This document shows positions 9,182-19,038 of a DNA stretch of 64,000 bases, in pieces. The notes beneath the pieces are model-generated. The model searched no databases. It was given only the letters and a program-made list of their open reading frames with translations, and had not been told where the DNA came from. Position 1 is the first letter of the stretch. The number at the start of each line of letters is the position of its first letter. Both the position numbers and the translations under genes were made by a program. The stretch comes from Methylotuvimicrobium alcaliphilum 20Z (lineage in GTDB: Bacteria; Pseudomonadota; Gammaproteobacteria; Methylococcales; Methylomonadaceae), in NCBI RefSeq assembly GCF_000968535.2, contig NC_016112.1:1612001-1676000 (forward strand). The letters run 5' to 3'.

Positions 9182-9644
9182 TCATCGCGTAATAGACCGC
9201 CATCATAGCCGAAAAAATCGCGCTGCTGATGAAACGCCAGCGCAGCGGAATATGATTTTGAATCAGGTAATTGGCTGTTAGCGCCAGCGGCACGATGCGC
9301 AGAAATGAGGCCAAACCGATGTTCAGCAAGTGCCAGTGCAGTTCGGCAAAGCGGCCCGAAACACAATAGATCAATGCGATATGCCGCGCTATCCAGAGCG
9401 GATTGAAAAACGCCTGGGCCAGCAGGGCGCGTAGAATACGGTTGCGAAGATCGCTCCCTCCGAAACGACGCGCCAGCCAACTGAAATAGGCGGGAATTTC
9501 GATCGCATACAACGTCCCGCCGACCAGCATCATACCGAGCAATCGCGGCCATAGGAATTCGCCGGTCAAAAGCGCCGCCCCGCTATCGCCCGCAGCATAA
9601 ATCAACGCGCCGGACACACCGTTACGCAACGTCAACAACGCCAT
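9162..9644 (-). CDS. Unrecognised small integral membrane protein in the xdh operon
   Basis: 160 residues with about four hydrophobic spans (around RLLGMMLVGGTLYAIEI, AFFNPLWIARHIALIYCV, LLNIGLASFLRIVPLALTANY and FISSAIFSAMMAVYYAMS). No family recognised. It lies on the same strand as the xanthine dehydrogenase genes and overlaps xdhC by 20 nt, so it is probably expressed with them. A purine uptake or membrane-anchoring role is conceivable but unsupported. It is separated from xdhB by about 400 bp of repeat-derived sequence. Confidence 0.7.
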   Translation of the reverse strand: MALLTLRNGVSGALIYAAGDSGAALLTGEFLWPRLLGMMLVGGTLYAIEIPAYFSWLARRFGGSDLRNRILRALLAQAFFNPLWIARHIALIYCVSGRFAELHWHLLNIGLASFLRIVPLALTANYLIQNHIPLRWRFISSAIFSAMMAVYYAMSEAFFG

Positions 9645-10053
9645 TATCCTAAATCCGGTAGTTTAACCATGATGCACATGACGTTCATAAAGTCTTTCAA
9701 CGGCTTGCTTTAAAATAGTGAATAACCTCACTGTGAAAGTTCGTAGATTGAGACTCTTTTATCTAATTTTTTGATATGCAAAAGCTCAGCAACGAAATTG
9801 CCGGTTCCGAAGAGGGTGCGGTTGCTCGATCGACAGGCGTCGGCGGCAGGGAAAGCCGCCGTCGAGCCTACAAGGACGTATTCACGGCGTCCTGTCGGGC
9901 GAGTGACCGCACCCTCATCTCCCCGAGAACTTTCATCAACCGGGGTGATTGCCAGGTCTTCATGAGCATTAGAAGAGCAAAAATGATTTGCATAGGCATA
10001 ATAAGCCATTAAATGATCTTCGTATTCTTCATGGTGAAATGTTTTTTCTTGGA
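9645..10053. repeat. Repeat-derived block splitting the xdh operon
   Basis: The block holds three recognisable pieces. Near 9660-9710 is a TTTAACCATGATGCACATGA-type repeat. Around 9790-9970 is a variant of family A (the GACGTATTCACGGCGTCC core, then GGGCGAGTGACCGCACCCTC), which recurs at 20345-20455. At about 9975-10055, read on the minus strand, is a CATTTCACCATGAAGAATA-type repeat that matches 30516-30590. An open frame on the minus strand (9728-10057) consists of these repeats and is not called as a gene. Confidence 0.65.
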
Positions 10054-12309
10054 TCATGACTCAGCATACAAGGCCAGCAACACTTTTTCCGGCGTCATCG
10101 GCGCGGTGAACTCCGGTTCAAAGGCCGGATTGAAAGCCTGTATCGCCTTGATCAGCGCGAAATACACGCCGATGCCGTACATGAACGGTGGCTCCCCGAC
10201 CGCTTTCGAATGCAGAATCGCGGCCGGATTGTCCTTGGCCAAAAATTCGACGTTGATCTCCGGTGCGAAATGAATATCGGGAATCTTATAGGCGGTCAGC
10301 GTATCGTTCAGTAAACGGCCCTGGCTATCATGACGGATATCTTCGATCGTCATCCAGCCCAAGCCCTGCATCAGACCGCCCTCGACCTGGCCGAGATCGA
10401 CCTCGGGCGCGAGACTCTTGCCGCCGTCATGCACGATAGCGACTTCATCGATGCGATAAATTCCGCGCAAGCAATCGACCGTCACTTCGACGGCGGCGCA
10501 GCCGTAAACATGATAGGCGAAAGGCCGGCCCTGTTCCTTGCTTCTGTCGAAATAGACGCCGGGCGTCGCATAATGCGCATGCGCCGACAACGCCGTCCGG
10601 GACAGATAGGCTTCGGAAATCAATTGATTCCAGCCGATTGCGGTCGGCTGGCCGTTGAAATATACGCGTTCTTGTTCGATGACGATTTTATCCGCTTCGG
10701 CCTCGATATCGAGCAGTCCGGCCGCGACTCGCTTCAAACCCTGCAGAATCTGCCGGCAAGCCAGTAAAGTCGCCTGACCGTTGAGATCGGCGCCGACGCT
10801 GGCCGCGGTCGGCGACATATTCGCGATGCGCGAGGTATTCGTGCTTTCGACTTTGACGCGCTCCCGATCTATCGAAAAGGTCGACGCGACGATGTTTCCG
10901 ATTTTTTGCTTGACGCCTTGGCCCATTTCGACCGCGCCGCAACTGACGCCGACCGAACCATCGGCGTAAACATGCATCAGCGCGCCGGCTTGATTCAGAA
11001 AGGTTGCGGTAAACGAAATCCCGAAGCAGATCGGCATCAATGCCAAGGCTTTTTTCTCGAGTCGATGGCTCGCGTTGAAGTCGTTTATCGCCTGTTGCCG
11101 CCGAGACAACGCAAGATTTTCCTGCAAGCGCTCCCAACAGAGACCGGCTCGGCATTCTATCGCGGGCATGCCGTAAGGAAACGCTTGTCCTTCTTGCATT
11201 AAATTGAGGCGCTGAATTTCGGCTGCATCGATTTGCAATGCCGCCGCGGCTTTGAAAATCGCGGCTTCCAGCACGAACATCGCCTGCGGCCCGCCGAAGC
11301 CCCGGAATGCGGTATTCGGCGGCAGATTTGTGCGGCAACTGACCGCAGACGCGCGCACGTTCGGAATGAAATAACTATTGCAAGCATGAAACAGCGTGCG
11401 CTCCAAGATAGCCAGCGAAAGATCGGCGACCGCACCGGCATTCTGGTAAAAATTGACTTCATAAGCCAAGATTTTGCCGCTGCGGTCCAAGCCGATCTTG
11501 AAGTCGGCATCGTAAGGGTGACGCTTGCCGGTCCAACGCATGTCGTCGCTTCGGCTCAATCGTATTTTGACGGGCCGTTGCAGACGGCTGGCCGCCAATG
11601 CCGCGATTGCGGCCCAGGCCGTCGCCTGTTCTTCCTTGCCGCCGAAACCGCCGCCGAGACGCAGCACATCGACTTCGACCTGCGTCATCGTCAGTTTCAA
11701 CACGCGCGCGATGACCCGCTGCACCATGCCCGGCGACTGCGTGGCCGATACGACTCTTAAACCGCCGTTTTCCAGCGGATAAACGAGCGCGGTTTGAGTT
11801 TCCAGGTAGACATGCTCTTGCGCGCCCGATTGCGTCTTGCCTTCAACGATCACATCGCATGTTTGCCAGGCTTGCTCGATATCGCCGAGCGAAAAAATGC
11901 GCGGCGGCGCGATGTGCAGGCCTTGCCGGTGCGCCTCTCGGGCATCGAATACGGCGGGCAGTTCTCGATAGTCGACTTTGATGCGGGCGGCCGCGTGCCG
12001 GGCTTCGTGTTCGGATTCGGCAACGACCAAGGCGATCGGCTGGCCTTGATATATCACGGTTTGTTCAGCCAACAGCACTTCTTCGGCCTCGACATTGCCG
12101 ATGTTGTTGACGCCCGGTATATCGGCTGCGGTCATTATCGCGGCGACTCCCGAGCACGCCAAAGCCTCGCTGAAATCGATGCTTGCGATCAGGCCGTGAG
12201 CGATTGTCGACACGACAGGAAAGGCATGCAGCAAACCGGCCGGCGGCGCGATATCGTCGACGAAAGTCGAGCGCCCTTGGGCATGCAGTTCGAGATCATT
12301 AGCGTGCAT
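10054..12309 (-). CDS. xdhB: Xanthine dehydrogenase, molybdenum-binding subunit
   Basis: 751 residues, normal for the separate large subunit of bacterial XDH. The start MHANDLELHAQGRSTFVDDIAP matches XdhB-type sequences. Motifs include LGGGFGGKEEQA (Mo-pterin binding), NTAFRGFGGPQAMFVLE with the catalytic-site arginine, VSCGAVEMGQGVKQK, and a late GEPPFMYGIGVYFA with the active-site Glu context. With XdhA it oxidises hypoxanthine to xanthine and urate in the cytoplasm. It overlaps xdhA by 11 nt. Confidence 0.95.
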   Translation of the reverse strand: MHANDLELHAQGRSTFVDDIAPPAGLLHAFPVVSTIAHGLIASIDFSEALACSGVAAIMTAADIPGVNNIGNVEAEEVLLAEQTVIYQGQPIALVVAESEHEARHAAARIKVDYRELPAVFDAREAHRQGLHIAPPRIFSLGDIEQAWQTCDVIVEGKTQSGAQEHVYLETQTALVYPLENGGLRVVSATQSPGMVQRVIARVLKLTMTQVEVDVLRLGGGFGGKEEQATAWAAIAALAASRLQRPVKIRLSRSDDMRWTGKRHPYDADFKIGLDRSGKILAYEVNFYQNAGAVADLSLAILERTLFHACNSYFIPNVRASAVSCRTNLPPNTAFRGFGGPQAMFVLEAAIFKAAAALQIDAAEIQRLNLMQEGQAFPYGMPAIECRAGLCWERLQENLALSRRQQAINDFNASHRLEKKALALMPICFGISFTATFLNQAGALMHVYADGSVGVSCGAVEMGQGVKQKIGNIVASTFSIDRERVKVESTNTSRIANMSPTAASVGADLNGQATLLACRQILQGLKRVAAGLLDIEAEADKIVIEQERVYFNGQPTAIGWNQLISEAYLSRTALSAHAHYATPGVYFDRSKEQGRPFAYHVYGCAAVEVTVDCLRGIYRIDEVAIVHDGGKSLAPEVDLGQVEGGLMQGLGWMTIEDIRHDSQGRLLNDTLTAYKIPDIHFAPEINVEFLAKDNPAAILHSKAVGEPPFMYGIGVYFALIKAIQAFNPAFEPEFTAPMTPEKVLLALYAES

Positions 12310-13705
12310 GTAATTGCTCCCAGCGAATCGCTTCCGGAAATAGCTTCATGAAATGCGCGAAGATCAACTGTCTCAACAACAAACGTTTGTAATCGGCGGA
12401 ACCGCGCAAGTCGGAAATCGGCGCGATTTCTTGCCGGGCGATATCGGCCGCGGCAGTTACGGTCTCCGGAGTTATCGGTCGGCCTTGCAAATAGTCGCAG
12501 GCCTTCTCGAAATAAAACGGCACCGGCGCGACACCTCCGGCCGATAAACAGGCGCTGACGATGCGTCCGTCGGTATGCTCGATGCCGAGCGCCGAATTTA
12601 CGGCGGCGATATCGAGATGCCGACGCATGCCGACCTTCTCGTAACTGAAACTCTGTGCCGCGGCTCGATTAAAACGGATGGCCTGCAAGCGTTCGCCGCT
12701 TTGCAAATCGACTTGTTTATAGCCTTGAAAAAAATCTTTGAGAGAAACGGTGCGGCATGCGTCATGCGAAACCAGCAGCAGACTGGCATTCAAGGCCAGA
12801 AAAAACACCGCTAGATCGGCAATCGGCGAGGCATTGACCAGATTGCCGCCAACCGTCGCGCGCGTCCGAACCGGCGCCGAGCAAATCAATTCAAAGTCTT
12901 GCGTGACCGACGGAAACAATTGCCGAAACAACTTGGAGGTTTGAAGTTGTTCTATCGATGCCGCGGCATTTACGATGCAATCGTCAGCATCAAAACGAAC
13001 ACTGTCGGAGCTATCGGGCAAAAATGCCAATGGCCGGATGTGCAGCGAATGCGGTCTGGCCACCCATAAATCAGTGCCGCCGCCGACCAGTAACGCGTCC
13101 GGCGACGGCTCGACCGCATCGCGCGGCGAAAGGGCCGCGAGTTTCGCGGCAATCTCCGAAAAATAAGCCGGCAGAATTTGCCAGCGGACCAAATCGTCGA
13201 TTCTGCATTCCGGCGGCGAGACGGACAGGTCGAATTGTCGGCAGAGCCGTGCTATCGCGCGTTTGATGCCGGCGTAACCGGTGCAGCGGCATAGATTACC
13301 GGCAAGCGCATCGATCGCGGCCTGTTCATCGGAAGTTTCGGCATTCAGAAAAAAGCCGGTCAAGGCCATTACCAGGCCGGGCGTGCAGAAGCCGCATTGA
13401 ATCGCGCCGCAATCGACCAAGGCGCGTTGAACCGGATTCAATGATTCGGCGTTAAGGCCCTCCACCGTTACGACATGACAAGCGTCGATCGCGCCCAACG
13501 GTAACAAGCAGGCATTGACGGCCTGATAGCGTAAGCGGCCTCCGCGAATTTTTCCGAGCAACACTTGGCAGGCGCCGCAATCGCCTTCCCGGCAGACGTC
13601 CTTGGTGCCGGTTAGACCTTGGCGCTGACGAATCAAATCCAGCACGACCGTTGCCGGGTGAGCATGATCGCCGATCGCTATTCGATTCAAGATAAAACGA
13701 GTCAT
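12299..13705 (-). CDS. xdhA: Xanthine dehydrogenase, iron-sulfur/FAD subunit
   Basis: 468 residues. Two [2Fe-2S] domains come first: CREGDCGACQVLLG (about 38-52), then CGFCTPGLVMAL and CRCTGYAGI. The FAD domain follows with LLVGGGTDLWV and APVRTRATVGGNLVNASPIAD, and a CO-dehydrogenase-like C-terminal domain ends the protein. It carries electrons from the molybdenum subunit to FAD and NAD+. It overlaps ade by 4 nt and xdhB by 11 nt, so the three genes are one translationally coupled unit. Confidence 0.95.
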   Translation of the reverse strand: MTRFILNRIAIGDHAHPATVVLDLIRQRQGLTGTKDVCREGDCGACQVLLGKIRGGRLRYQAVNACLLPLGAIDACHVVTVEGLNAESLNPVQRALVDCGAIQCGFCTPGLVMALTGFFLNAETSDEQAAIDALAGNLCRCTGYAGIKRAIARLCRQFDLSVSPPECRIDDLVRWQILPAYFSEIAAKLAALSPRDAVEPSPDALLVGGGTDLWVARPHSLHIRPLAFLPDSSDSVRFDADDCIVNAAASIEQLQTSKLFRQLFPSVTQDFELICSAPVRTRATVGGNLVNASPIADLAVFFLALNASLLLVSHDACRTVSLKDFFQGYKQVDLQSGERLQAIRFNRAAAQSFSYEKVGMRRHLDIAAVNSALGIEHTDGRIVSACLSAGGVAPVPFYFEKACDYLQGRPITPETVTAAADIARQEIAPISDLRGSADYKRLLLRQLIFAHFMKLFPEAIRWEQLHAR

Positions 13706-15363
13706 TGCGGAGTCACCGTCAGTGGCGTAAAGGAAAATGTCCGGCCGTCGAACAAACCCCGGTCGCTCAATTTCAATTCTGGAATGACCAGCAGAGCCAT
13801 GAACGATAAGGTCATGAACGGCGCGCGCAGAGGCGAACCCAGTCGCTTGGCCAATGCGTCCAAATCGGCATAGCGCGCCGCGACGCTGTCGCCGTCGGCG
13901 TCACTCATCAAGCCGGCGATCGGCAGCGGCAGTAATTCGACACGCTCCCGGTCCGCTACGGCAATGCCGCCTCGCGCCGCGATTACCGCATTGACAGCTA
14001 GGCAAATGGCCTCGCTATCGGCGCCGACCGCGATGACGTTATGCGAATCGTGGGCTACGCTCGACGCCAATGCGCCTCGTTGCAATCCGAAGCCTTCGAT
14101 GAAGGCCAGCGCCGGGCGGGCTGCTTCGTAACGATTGACAACGGTTAGTAATAACCGGTCGGATTCGATGTCGGGCACGATCTGTCCATGCACGATTTTA
14201 GGCGTGCGCAACACGGCTTGCGTGAACAATTCGCCGTCGAACGCTTTGATGACGCGGATTTGCTCGCCGCTCGCCGGCGCTTCGAGATCGGATGCGCTAA
14301 TCGGTGCGGCGGCGAAGCGATTGACGGGGTTTGTTGCGTGATGCGTTAACAGGCTCTTGCCGTGCTCGGCAACTTTTTGGCCTCCAACCCAAGTGCCGAG
14401 TACGCTAAAGTCGGCCAGATTTTCGACCAGCACCGCATCCATGCGTTCGCCGACGCGCAGACGTCCGACCGGCAAATTATAATGATCGACCGGATTCCAA
14501 CAGGCACAGCGCAAGACATCGAAAACGCTGTGACCGTGCGCGACGGCCCGGGCAACCAAGACATTGATATGACCTGCGACCAAGTCATCCGGGTGCTTGT
14601 CGTCGCTGCACAACATCACGCGCTCGGGAGCTTCGTCGATCAATGGATGCAATGCCTCGAAATTGCGCGCCGCCGAACCTTCCCGAATCAATATGTGCAT
14701 CCCGACCGCGAGTTTTTCGCGGGCTTCATCGAGCGTGCTGCATTCATGATCGGTCGAAATGCCGGCTGCCGCATAGTGCTTGACGTCTTCGCCGCTCAGG
14801 CCAGGCGCATGACCGTCGATCGGGTAGCCGAAACGCTTGGCCAATGCCAATTTTGCCGTAATATCAGGATCATCATGCAAAACCCCGGGATAATTCATCA
14901 CTTCAGATAGATAACCTGCCTGCCGGTTTTCGAACAACCAGGCCAATTGTTCGCTGTCGAGGCGCGCGCCGGCCGTTTCGAACGGCGTTGCCGGCACGCA
15001 TGAGGGCGCTCCGAACAATATCGGCATCGGCGTCAATGCGGCGCTGTCGCACATGAAGCGAATCCCGTCCAGGCCGAGCACATTGGCAATTTCATGCGGG
15101 TCGGATACCGCAGCGACGGTACCGTGCCGGCACGCGATTCGGGCAAATTCGTCCGGCGTCAGCATCGAGCTTTCGATATGCACATGCGCATCGATAAAAC
15201 CCGGCAATAGATAAGGTTTGTCCGGGTCTTCATCGCCCAATTCGATGATCGAGGCGATCGTTTCGTTATCCCAACCGATTTCGGACAAGACTATCCGCCG
15301 TTCGAGTATTTGAACAACATTCGCGATGATGCTTCCTTGATTTAGACTCACGTTCTTGGCCAA
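13702..15363 (-). CDS. ade: Adenine deaminase (amidohydrolase type)
   Basis: 553 residues, usual length for the YicP/AdeC type. The metal-binding motif PGFIDAHVHIESSMLTPDEF (about 54-73) is diagnostic; DPHEIANVLG, GHAPGLSGEDVKHYAAAGISTDHE and MLCSDDKHPDD follow in family order. It converts adenine to hypoxanthine, which the next genes (xdhA, xdhB) oxidise, so the cluster reads as an adenine to urate route. It is the first gene of the leftward operon; its start lies 21 nt after the stop of the MscS-type gene, which runs in the same direction. Confidence 0.95.
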   Translation of the reverse strand: MAKNVSLNQGSIIANVVQILERRIVLSEIGWDNETIASIIELGDEDPDKPYLLPGFIDAHVHIESSMLTPDEFARIACRHGTVAAVSDPHEIANVLGLDGIRFMCDSAALTPMPILFGAPSCVPATPFETAGARLDSEQLAWLFENRQAGYLSEVMNYPGVLHDDPDITAKLALAKRFGYPIDGHAPGLSGEDVKHYAAAGISTDHECSTLDEAREKLAVGMHILIREGSAARNFEALHPLIDEAPERVMLCSDDKHPDDLVAGHINVLVARAVAHGHSVFDVLRCACWNPVDHYNLPVGRLRVGERMDAVLVENLADFSVLGTWVGGQKVAEHGKSLLTHHATNPVNRFAAAPISASDLEAPASGEQIRVIKAFDGELFTQAVLRTPKIVHGQIVPDIESDRLLLTVVNRYEAARPALAFIEGFGLQRGALASSVAHDSHNVIAVGADSEAICLAVNAVIAARGGIAVADRERVELLPLPIAGLMSDADGDSVAARYADLDALAKRLGSPLRAPFMTLSFMALLVIPELKLSDRGLFDGRTFSFTPLTVTPQ

Positions 15364-15384
15364 TGGGTTTTCCTGGAGGCTTGA

Positions 15385-17814
15385 TTAACCAATTTCAGAT
15401 AATTTAGGCTCCGAAACTGTCTTATTATGTACATACAGCGACTGAGTCGGGTAGGCGAATTCAATGCCTTCCTGTTGGAACTGTTGGTAAATGTCCAGAT
15501 TGATGGCTTGCTGCGCATCCATGTATACACCGTAGTCAGGGCTGAGCACATAATAGACGATTTCGAAATCGAGAGAGAACTCACCGTATTGAAAAAAATG
15601 AGCGCGATCGAAGCGAGTTTTATCTCGCTTCTCGACGATTGCTTTGAGCATTGCCGGAATGCCTTGCAGCTTTTCATAGGGCGTATCATAGACCACGCCA
15701 AGTTTGAATACCACGCGCCGCTCTTGCATGCGTTTGTAGTTGCGGATACGGGTGTCGAGCAGTTCGCCATTGGCGCAAATGATCTGCTCGCCGGTGAGGC
15801 TGCGCAACCGGGTGGTTTTGACGCCGATATGTTCTATGGTGCCGAAAAAGTCGCCGAAATTAACGAAATCTCCGATTACGAAGGGTTTGTCGAGCACGAT
15901 AGACAGCGATGCGAATAAATCGCTGAGGATGCGTTGCAGCGCCAAAGCGACCGCGATACCGCCGATACCGAGTCCGGCAACCAATGCGGTGATATCGATA
16001 CCGATGTTTTGCAGGATCAGTAGCAGAGCAACTGCCCATAACAATACCTGGCTAATGAAATTAAGGATTGCCAAAGCGCCCATGCTCGCGCCGTCGCGTT
16101 TGGTTTTGCGCGACAAAATACGGAAAATCCAGGCTCGTATAAAACCGCTCAGCCAAATCGCGATCTGTAACGCGATAACGACTTTTGTGATTTTAGCGAT
16201 CGTTGCGTCTGTGGCGGGGTCAAGCGTTAGCGATAATGATGCGAAAAATACAGCGACGACCAGAAAGAAAATAAGATTGGCGCGTTTGACCGTGCTCAGA
16301 ATTTCATTTGCTTGGGAGAAATGTTTGCGTTCGGCGGCATGCCTCAATCCGCGTATCAGAAACCAACGCAAAACGAATAATAAAATAAAGGTCACCGACG
16401 CGATGGCAAAGGCGTAAAACCAATCCAATAGCGAATTATGATTGATCTCCATGTTGATTAAACTTTTGATCCGATCGCGAAGGTTGTATTGCGAGGTTCT
16501 GGCATTAATATCTTCGATTAAGTATTGGTGAAGCCGGCGGCTTTCATCCATGGCACCGTTTAATTCGGTCAACGTGCCGATGATACTTTGTATGTGTTCG
16601 CTTTGACGGGATTCCCAAATGGGCTTGTCCGGTATCGTTTTGCTGCCGACTGCATTCAGTCGGCTTTGCCAGTCGCTGAGCCAAAGCTTGATGGTGGCTT
16701 GTTCTTGTTCGATTTGTGTAATGGCTGAGTTAGAATGCGATCGCCAATTCGGTAATTCCTGTTGTTCGACTGATTCATTGAATACGGCATGGCGCTTTTG
16801 CCATATCTCCTTTCTTTCCGAAATTAATTTTAGTTCGCGTTGCGCGGCATCGGTTTTCGATTTAAGTGCTTCTAGCTCCAGGCGGCGCGCTTCTGTTTCT
16901 TCAATGGCGTGTATATCTTCGAAAGAAGCCGCTTCCAGACGCTTCCTGGCTTGATCCAATAGGCTTTGTGCCTTTGATTGCTGATCGTTGAGTCGAGACA
17001 AATCGCGGTTCAGTTCGAATTGATGTTTGCGAATGCTCTCGTTTTTTTGGGTCAATTCCGAACTGTTGAAGCCGGCGTGTTGCTGTAAATAGTCGGTTTG
17101 ACGACGTAATAGATCAAGATGGGTGTCGTAGACTGAAAACGTTTTTTCTTCGTTTTTCAGTTCCAGTTCGCGAAGCGTTTGTTGTTGTTCGGCGAGAGCA
17201 TTTTCCAATTCCGCCGCTTTCAGCAGCAAGGGCTCGATTGCGCCATTTTGATTTTGTATTTGAGTCAGTTTGTCTTGTGTTTGTTTAAATGCCAGTTGCG
17301 TTTGCGCCAAGCCTTCTTTAGCGAAATCGACTTTGGCGCGAACTACTTTAACCCGGGCCGACTCTATGGCGAGTTGTTCTCGTGCGCGGTCCAAATCCAA
17401 AACTGAAAAAGGTTTTTCAGGCTCAGGCTCTTTCTCTAGTCGGGCAATTTCTTGTAAGTCGGCGGTTTTTTGTGCATCTAATTCCTGACTTCGATTGAGT
17501 TCGATGATTTGTGCCGTAAAGGTTGCCGCTGTTTGTTCCAGCAGTGCGAGTTGCTTTTGTAATAGTTCGGAATCTTGGTCCGATGCTTTTTGCAAACGCC
17601 GGTTGATTTCAGTTCTTTCATTTTCCAAGGCTTTACGACGTTCCGTAATGGCTTCGATGGTTTGGTCGAGCGTGGCGTATTCGGTGCTATTCTCGGGTTC
17701 CGTAGCTTGTTGTGCGTCTTGAGACCAGGCTACATTAAACGGTGCCATCAAGAAAAATAGCAATAGCCAGAGACTTGGATTTCGGGTCAGTGAAATTGCT
17801 TCGTTGATGTTCAT
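15385..17814 (-). CDS. Large mechanosensitive ion channel, MscS family with periplasmic coiled coil
   Basis: 809 residues. The start MNINEAIS is supported by GAGGAA upstream and leads into a signal-like hydrophobic segment ending AWS. Residues about 45-340 are Gln/Glu/Leu-rich with long predicted coiled coils, as in the periplasmic domains of MscK/YbdG-like channels. Several membrane helices follow (FAIASVTFILLFVLRW, FLVVAVFFASLSL and others). Near residue 610 begins the pore helix GLGIGGIAVALALQ and the MscS beta domain (DKPFVIGDFVNFGDFFGTIEHIG). It should open under membrane tension to release solutes on hypo-osmotic shock. Confidence 0.9.
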   Translation of the reverse strand: MNINEAISLTRNPSLWLLLFFLMAPFNVAWSQDAQQATEPENSTEYATLDQTIEAITERRKALENERTEINRRLQKASDQDSELLQKQLALLEQTAATFTAQIIELNRSQELDAQKTADLQEIARLEKEPEPEKPFSVLDLDRAREQLAIESARVKVVRAKVDFAKEGLAQTQLAFKQTQDKLTQIQNQNGAIEPLLLKAAELENALAEQQQTLRELELKNEEKTFSVYDTHLDLLRRQTDYLQQHAGFNSSELTQKNESIRKHQFELNRDLSRLNDQQSKAQSLLDQARKRLEAASFEDIHAIEETEARRLELEALKSKTDAAQRELKLISERKEIWQKRHAVFNESVEQQELPNWRSHSNSAITQIEQEQATIKLWLSDWQSRLNAVGSKTIPDKPIWESRQSEHIQSIIGTLTELNGAMDESRRLHQYLIEDINARTSQYNLRDRIKSLINMEINHNSLLDWFYAFAIASVTFILLFVLRWFLIRGLRHAAERKHFSQANEILSTVKRANLIFFLVVAVFFASLSLTLDPATDATIAKITKVVIALQIAIWLSGFIRAWIFRILSRKTKRDGASMGALAILNFISQVLLWAVALLLILQNIGIDITALVAGLGIGGIAVALALQRILSDLFASLSIVLDKPFVIGDFVNFGDFFGTIEHIGVKTTRLRSLTGEQIICANGELLDTRIRNYKRMQERRVVFKLGVVYDTPYEKLQGIPAMLKAIVEKRDKTRFDRAHFFQYGEFSLDFEIVYYVLSPDYGVYMDAQQAINLDIYQQFQQEGIEFAYPTQSLYVHNKTVSEPKLSEIG

Positions 17815-18305
17815 GTTTATTCCTCGAATTTATTAGTAGGCCGTTTTCGTAGCGTACTCGGTCATAAGTCGTGTTTACCAAAATGTCGCGGCATTGCAAT
17901 CATCCCGGTTGTCAGCAATCAAAGTGTGTAAATTGGTGAAGGTGGAAACTTCGATTAACCGAGTTGACGCCAATTTTTACTGGTATCTACGTCCCGGGTA
18001 TTAGCGAGAGAGTATGATTAATTGGAAACTTAAATTTGATGGATGAGCGGCAGCTGCATTTGAAGTGTCGTGAAATCAATGAAAAATGATTATAAGCTCC
18101 CCTTTTGGAACTGGGAGTATCTAATATTTAAGACTTCACTGCAAATCGCGGCCGATCAGAATACCGGTGGTGGCAATTTCTTTTTTGGGGTTTTGGCGAA
18201 AATATCCTGGCGCTCGTATCAATTCGCCAGTTGTTCTTCAGCAGACGTTAAGTTTATTGAGCTATTTTAAGAATGTTTGTCAATATATTGAATTTTAAGT
18301 ATCTT
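17815..18305. other. Intergenic stretch without a supported gene
   Basis: About 490 bp between the divergent MscS-type and RlpA genes. It must hold both promoters but no clear -35/-10 pair or operator stands out. A 66-codon frame at 18070-18270 shows no family-like features and is not called. Confidence 0.5.
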
Positions 18306-18839
18306 ATGGCTTTTCAGTTGTTGCATAAAAAATCGTATCATTTGCTCGTTAGACGTAATTACGGGTTCGCTGTCGTTTTGGCGATTTCTGCTTTGATGTT
18401 ATTCGGTTGTTCAGTCAAACAACCGGTGCCGGAAGATGGCTTCGATAGAGCAATCGAATTCAAGAGAGATGCGCCTTATAACAGGCCTTACCAAGTGAAT
18501 GGCAAACGCTACTATCCCTTAGTCAATCCCAATGGATATAAAGAAAGAGGCATTGCTTCTTGGTATGGCGCCGAATCCGGAAATCGGACTGCGATGGGCG
18601 TCAAGTTTAATCCCGATGGCTTAAGCGCCGCGCATAAAACGCTTCCTTTACCTTCCAGAGTCAAAGTGACTAACTTGCAAAATGGCCGGTCGATTATTTT
18701 GGTCGTGAACGATCGCGGCCCCTTCGCCAAAAATCGTTTGATCGATCTATCGAAAGGCGCGGCTAAAGCGATAGGCGTTAAAGGACTTGTCGAAGTGGAA
18801 GTGGAGTATATCGGCGAGTATGCCGGTAGCAATAGATAG
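18306..18839 (+). CDS. rlpA: RlpA-like septal ring lipoprotein (double-psi beta-barrel)
   Basis: About 177 residues from the ATG at 18306; an in-frame ATG at 18273 would add 11 residues, and neither has a strong ribosome site. A lipoprotein signal with lipobox LMLFGC lies near residues 30-35. The mature part has the RlpA core: GIASWYGAESGNRTAMGVKF, LPLPSRVKVTNLQNGRS and VVNDRGPF, with the conserved Asp/His-region of RlpA lytic transglycosylases, then LIDLSKGAAKAIG. It acts on peptidoglycan at the outer membrane/septum. It lacks the C-terminal SPOR domain of Escherichia coli RlpA, so it is a short form. Confidence 0.85.
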   Translation: MAFQLLHKKSYHLLVRRNYGFAVVLAISALMLFGCSVKQPVPEDGFDRAIEFKRDAPYNRPYQVNGKRYYPLVNPNGYKERGIASWYGAESGNRTAMGVKFNPDGLSAAHKTLPLPSRVKVTNLQNGRSIILVVNDRGPFAKNRLIDLSKGAAKAIGVKGLVEVEVEYIGEYAGSNR

Positions 18840-18857
18840 TCGATGCCGACGCGAAAG

Positions 18858-19032
18858 TATACCTTTCGCACTTCAAATTTCGGCAGTGTCTAAGGAGGCA
18901 CCGGGGTGTGCGGCCCCTCACCTAACGCTAGGTGAGGGGCCAGCATGGAGCTGGCATAGAGCCTACAGGGACGTATTCACGGCGTCCTTTGACGGGCACC
19001 CCTGCGCCGAATTTTGATCTACGAGGGGTATA
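18858..19032. repeat. Family A MITE-like element, copy with palindromic hairpin insert
   Basis: Ends TATACCTTTCGCACTTCAAA and, in reverse complement, TATACCCCTCGTAGATCAAA. It lacks nested module B. In its left part is a near-perfect hairpin (stem GGCCCCTCACCTA at 18912-18924 and its complement at 18929-18941, loop ACGC). It sits between the convergent rlpA and kinase genes, where the hairpin could act as a bidirectional terminator. Confidence 0.75.
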
Positions 19033-19038
19033 AATCAT

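Noticed and set aside
9728-10057. 109-codon frame on the minus strand after xdhB
   Set aside because: It consists of dispersed repeats (FHHEEYED-type sequence and a family A variant); the same stretches recur in non-coding DNA elsewhere in the window.
18070-18270. 66-codon frame between the MscS-type gene and rlpA
   Set aside because: No recognisable family, no clear ribosome site and no conserved features; best left as intergenic.
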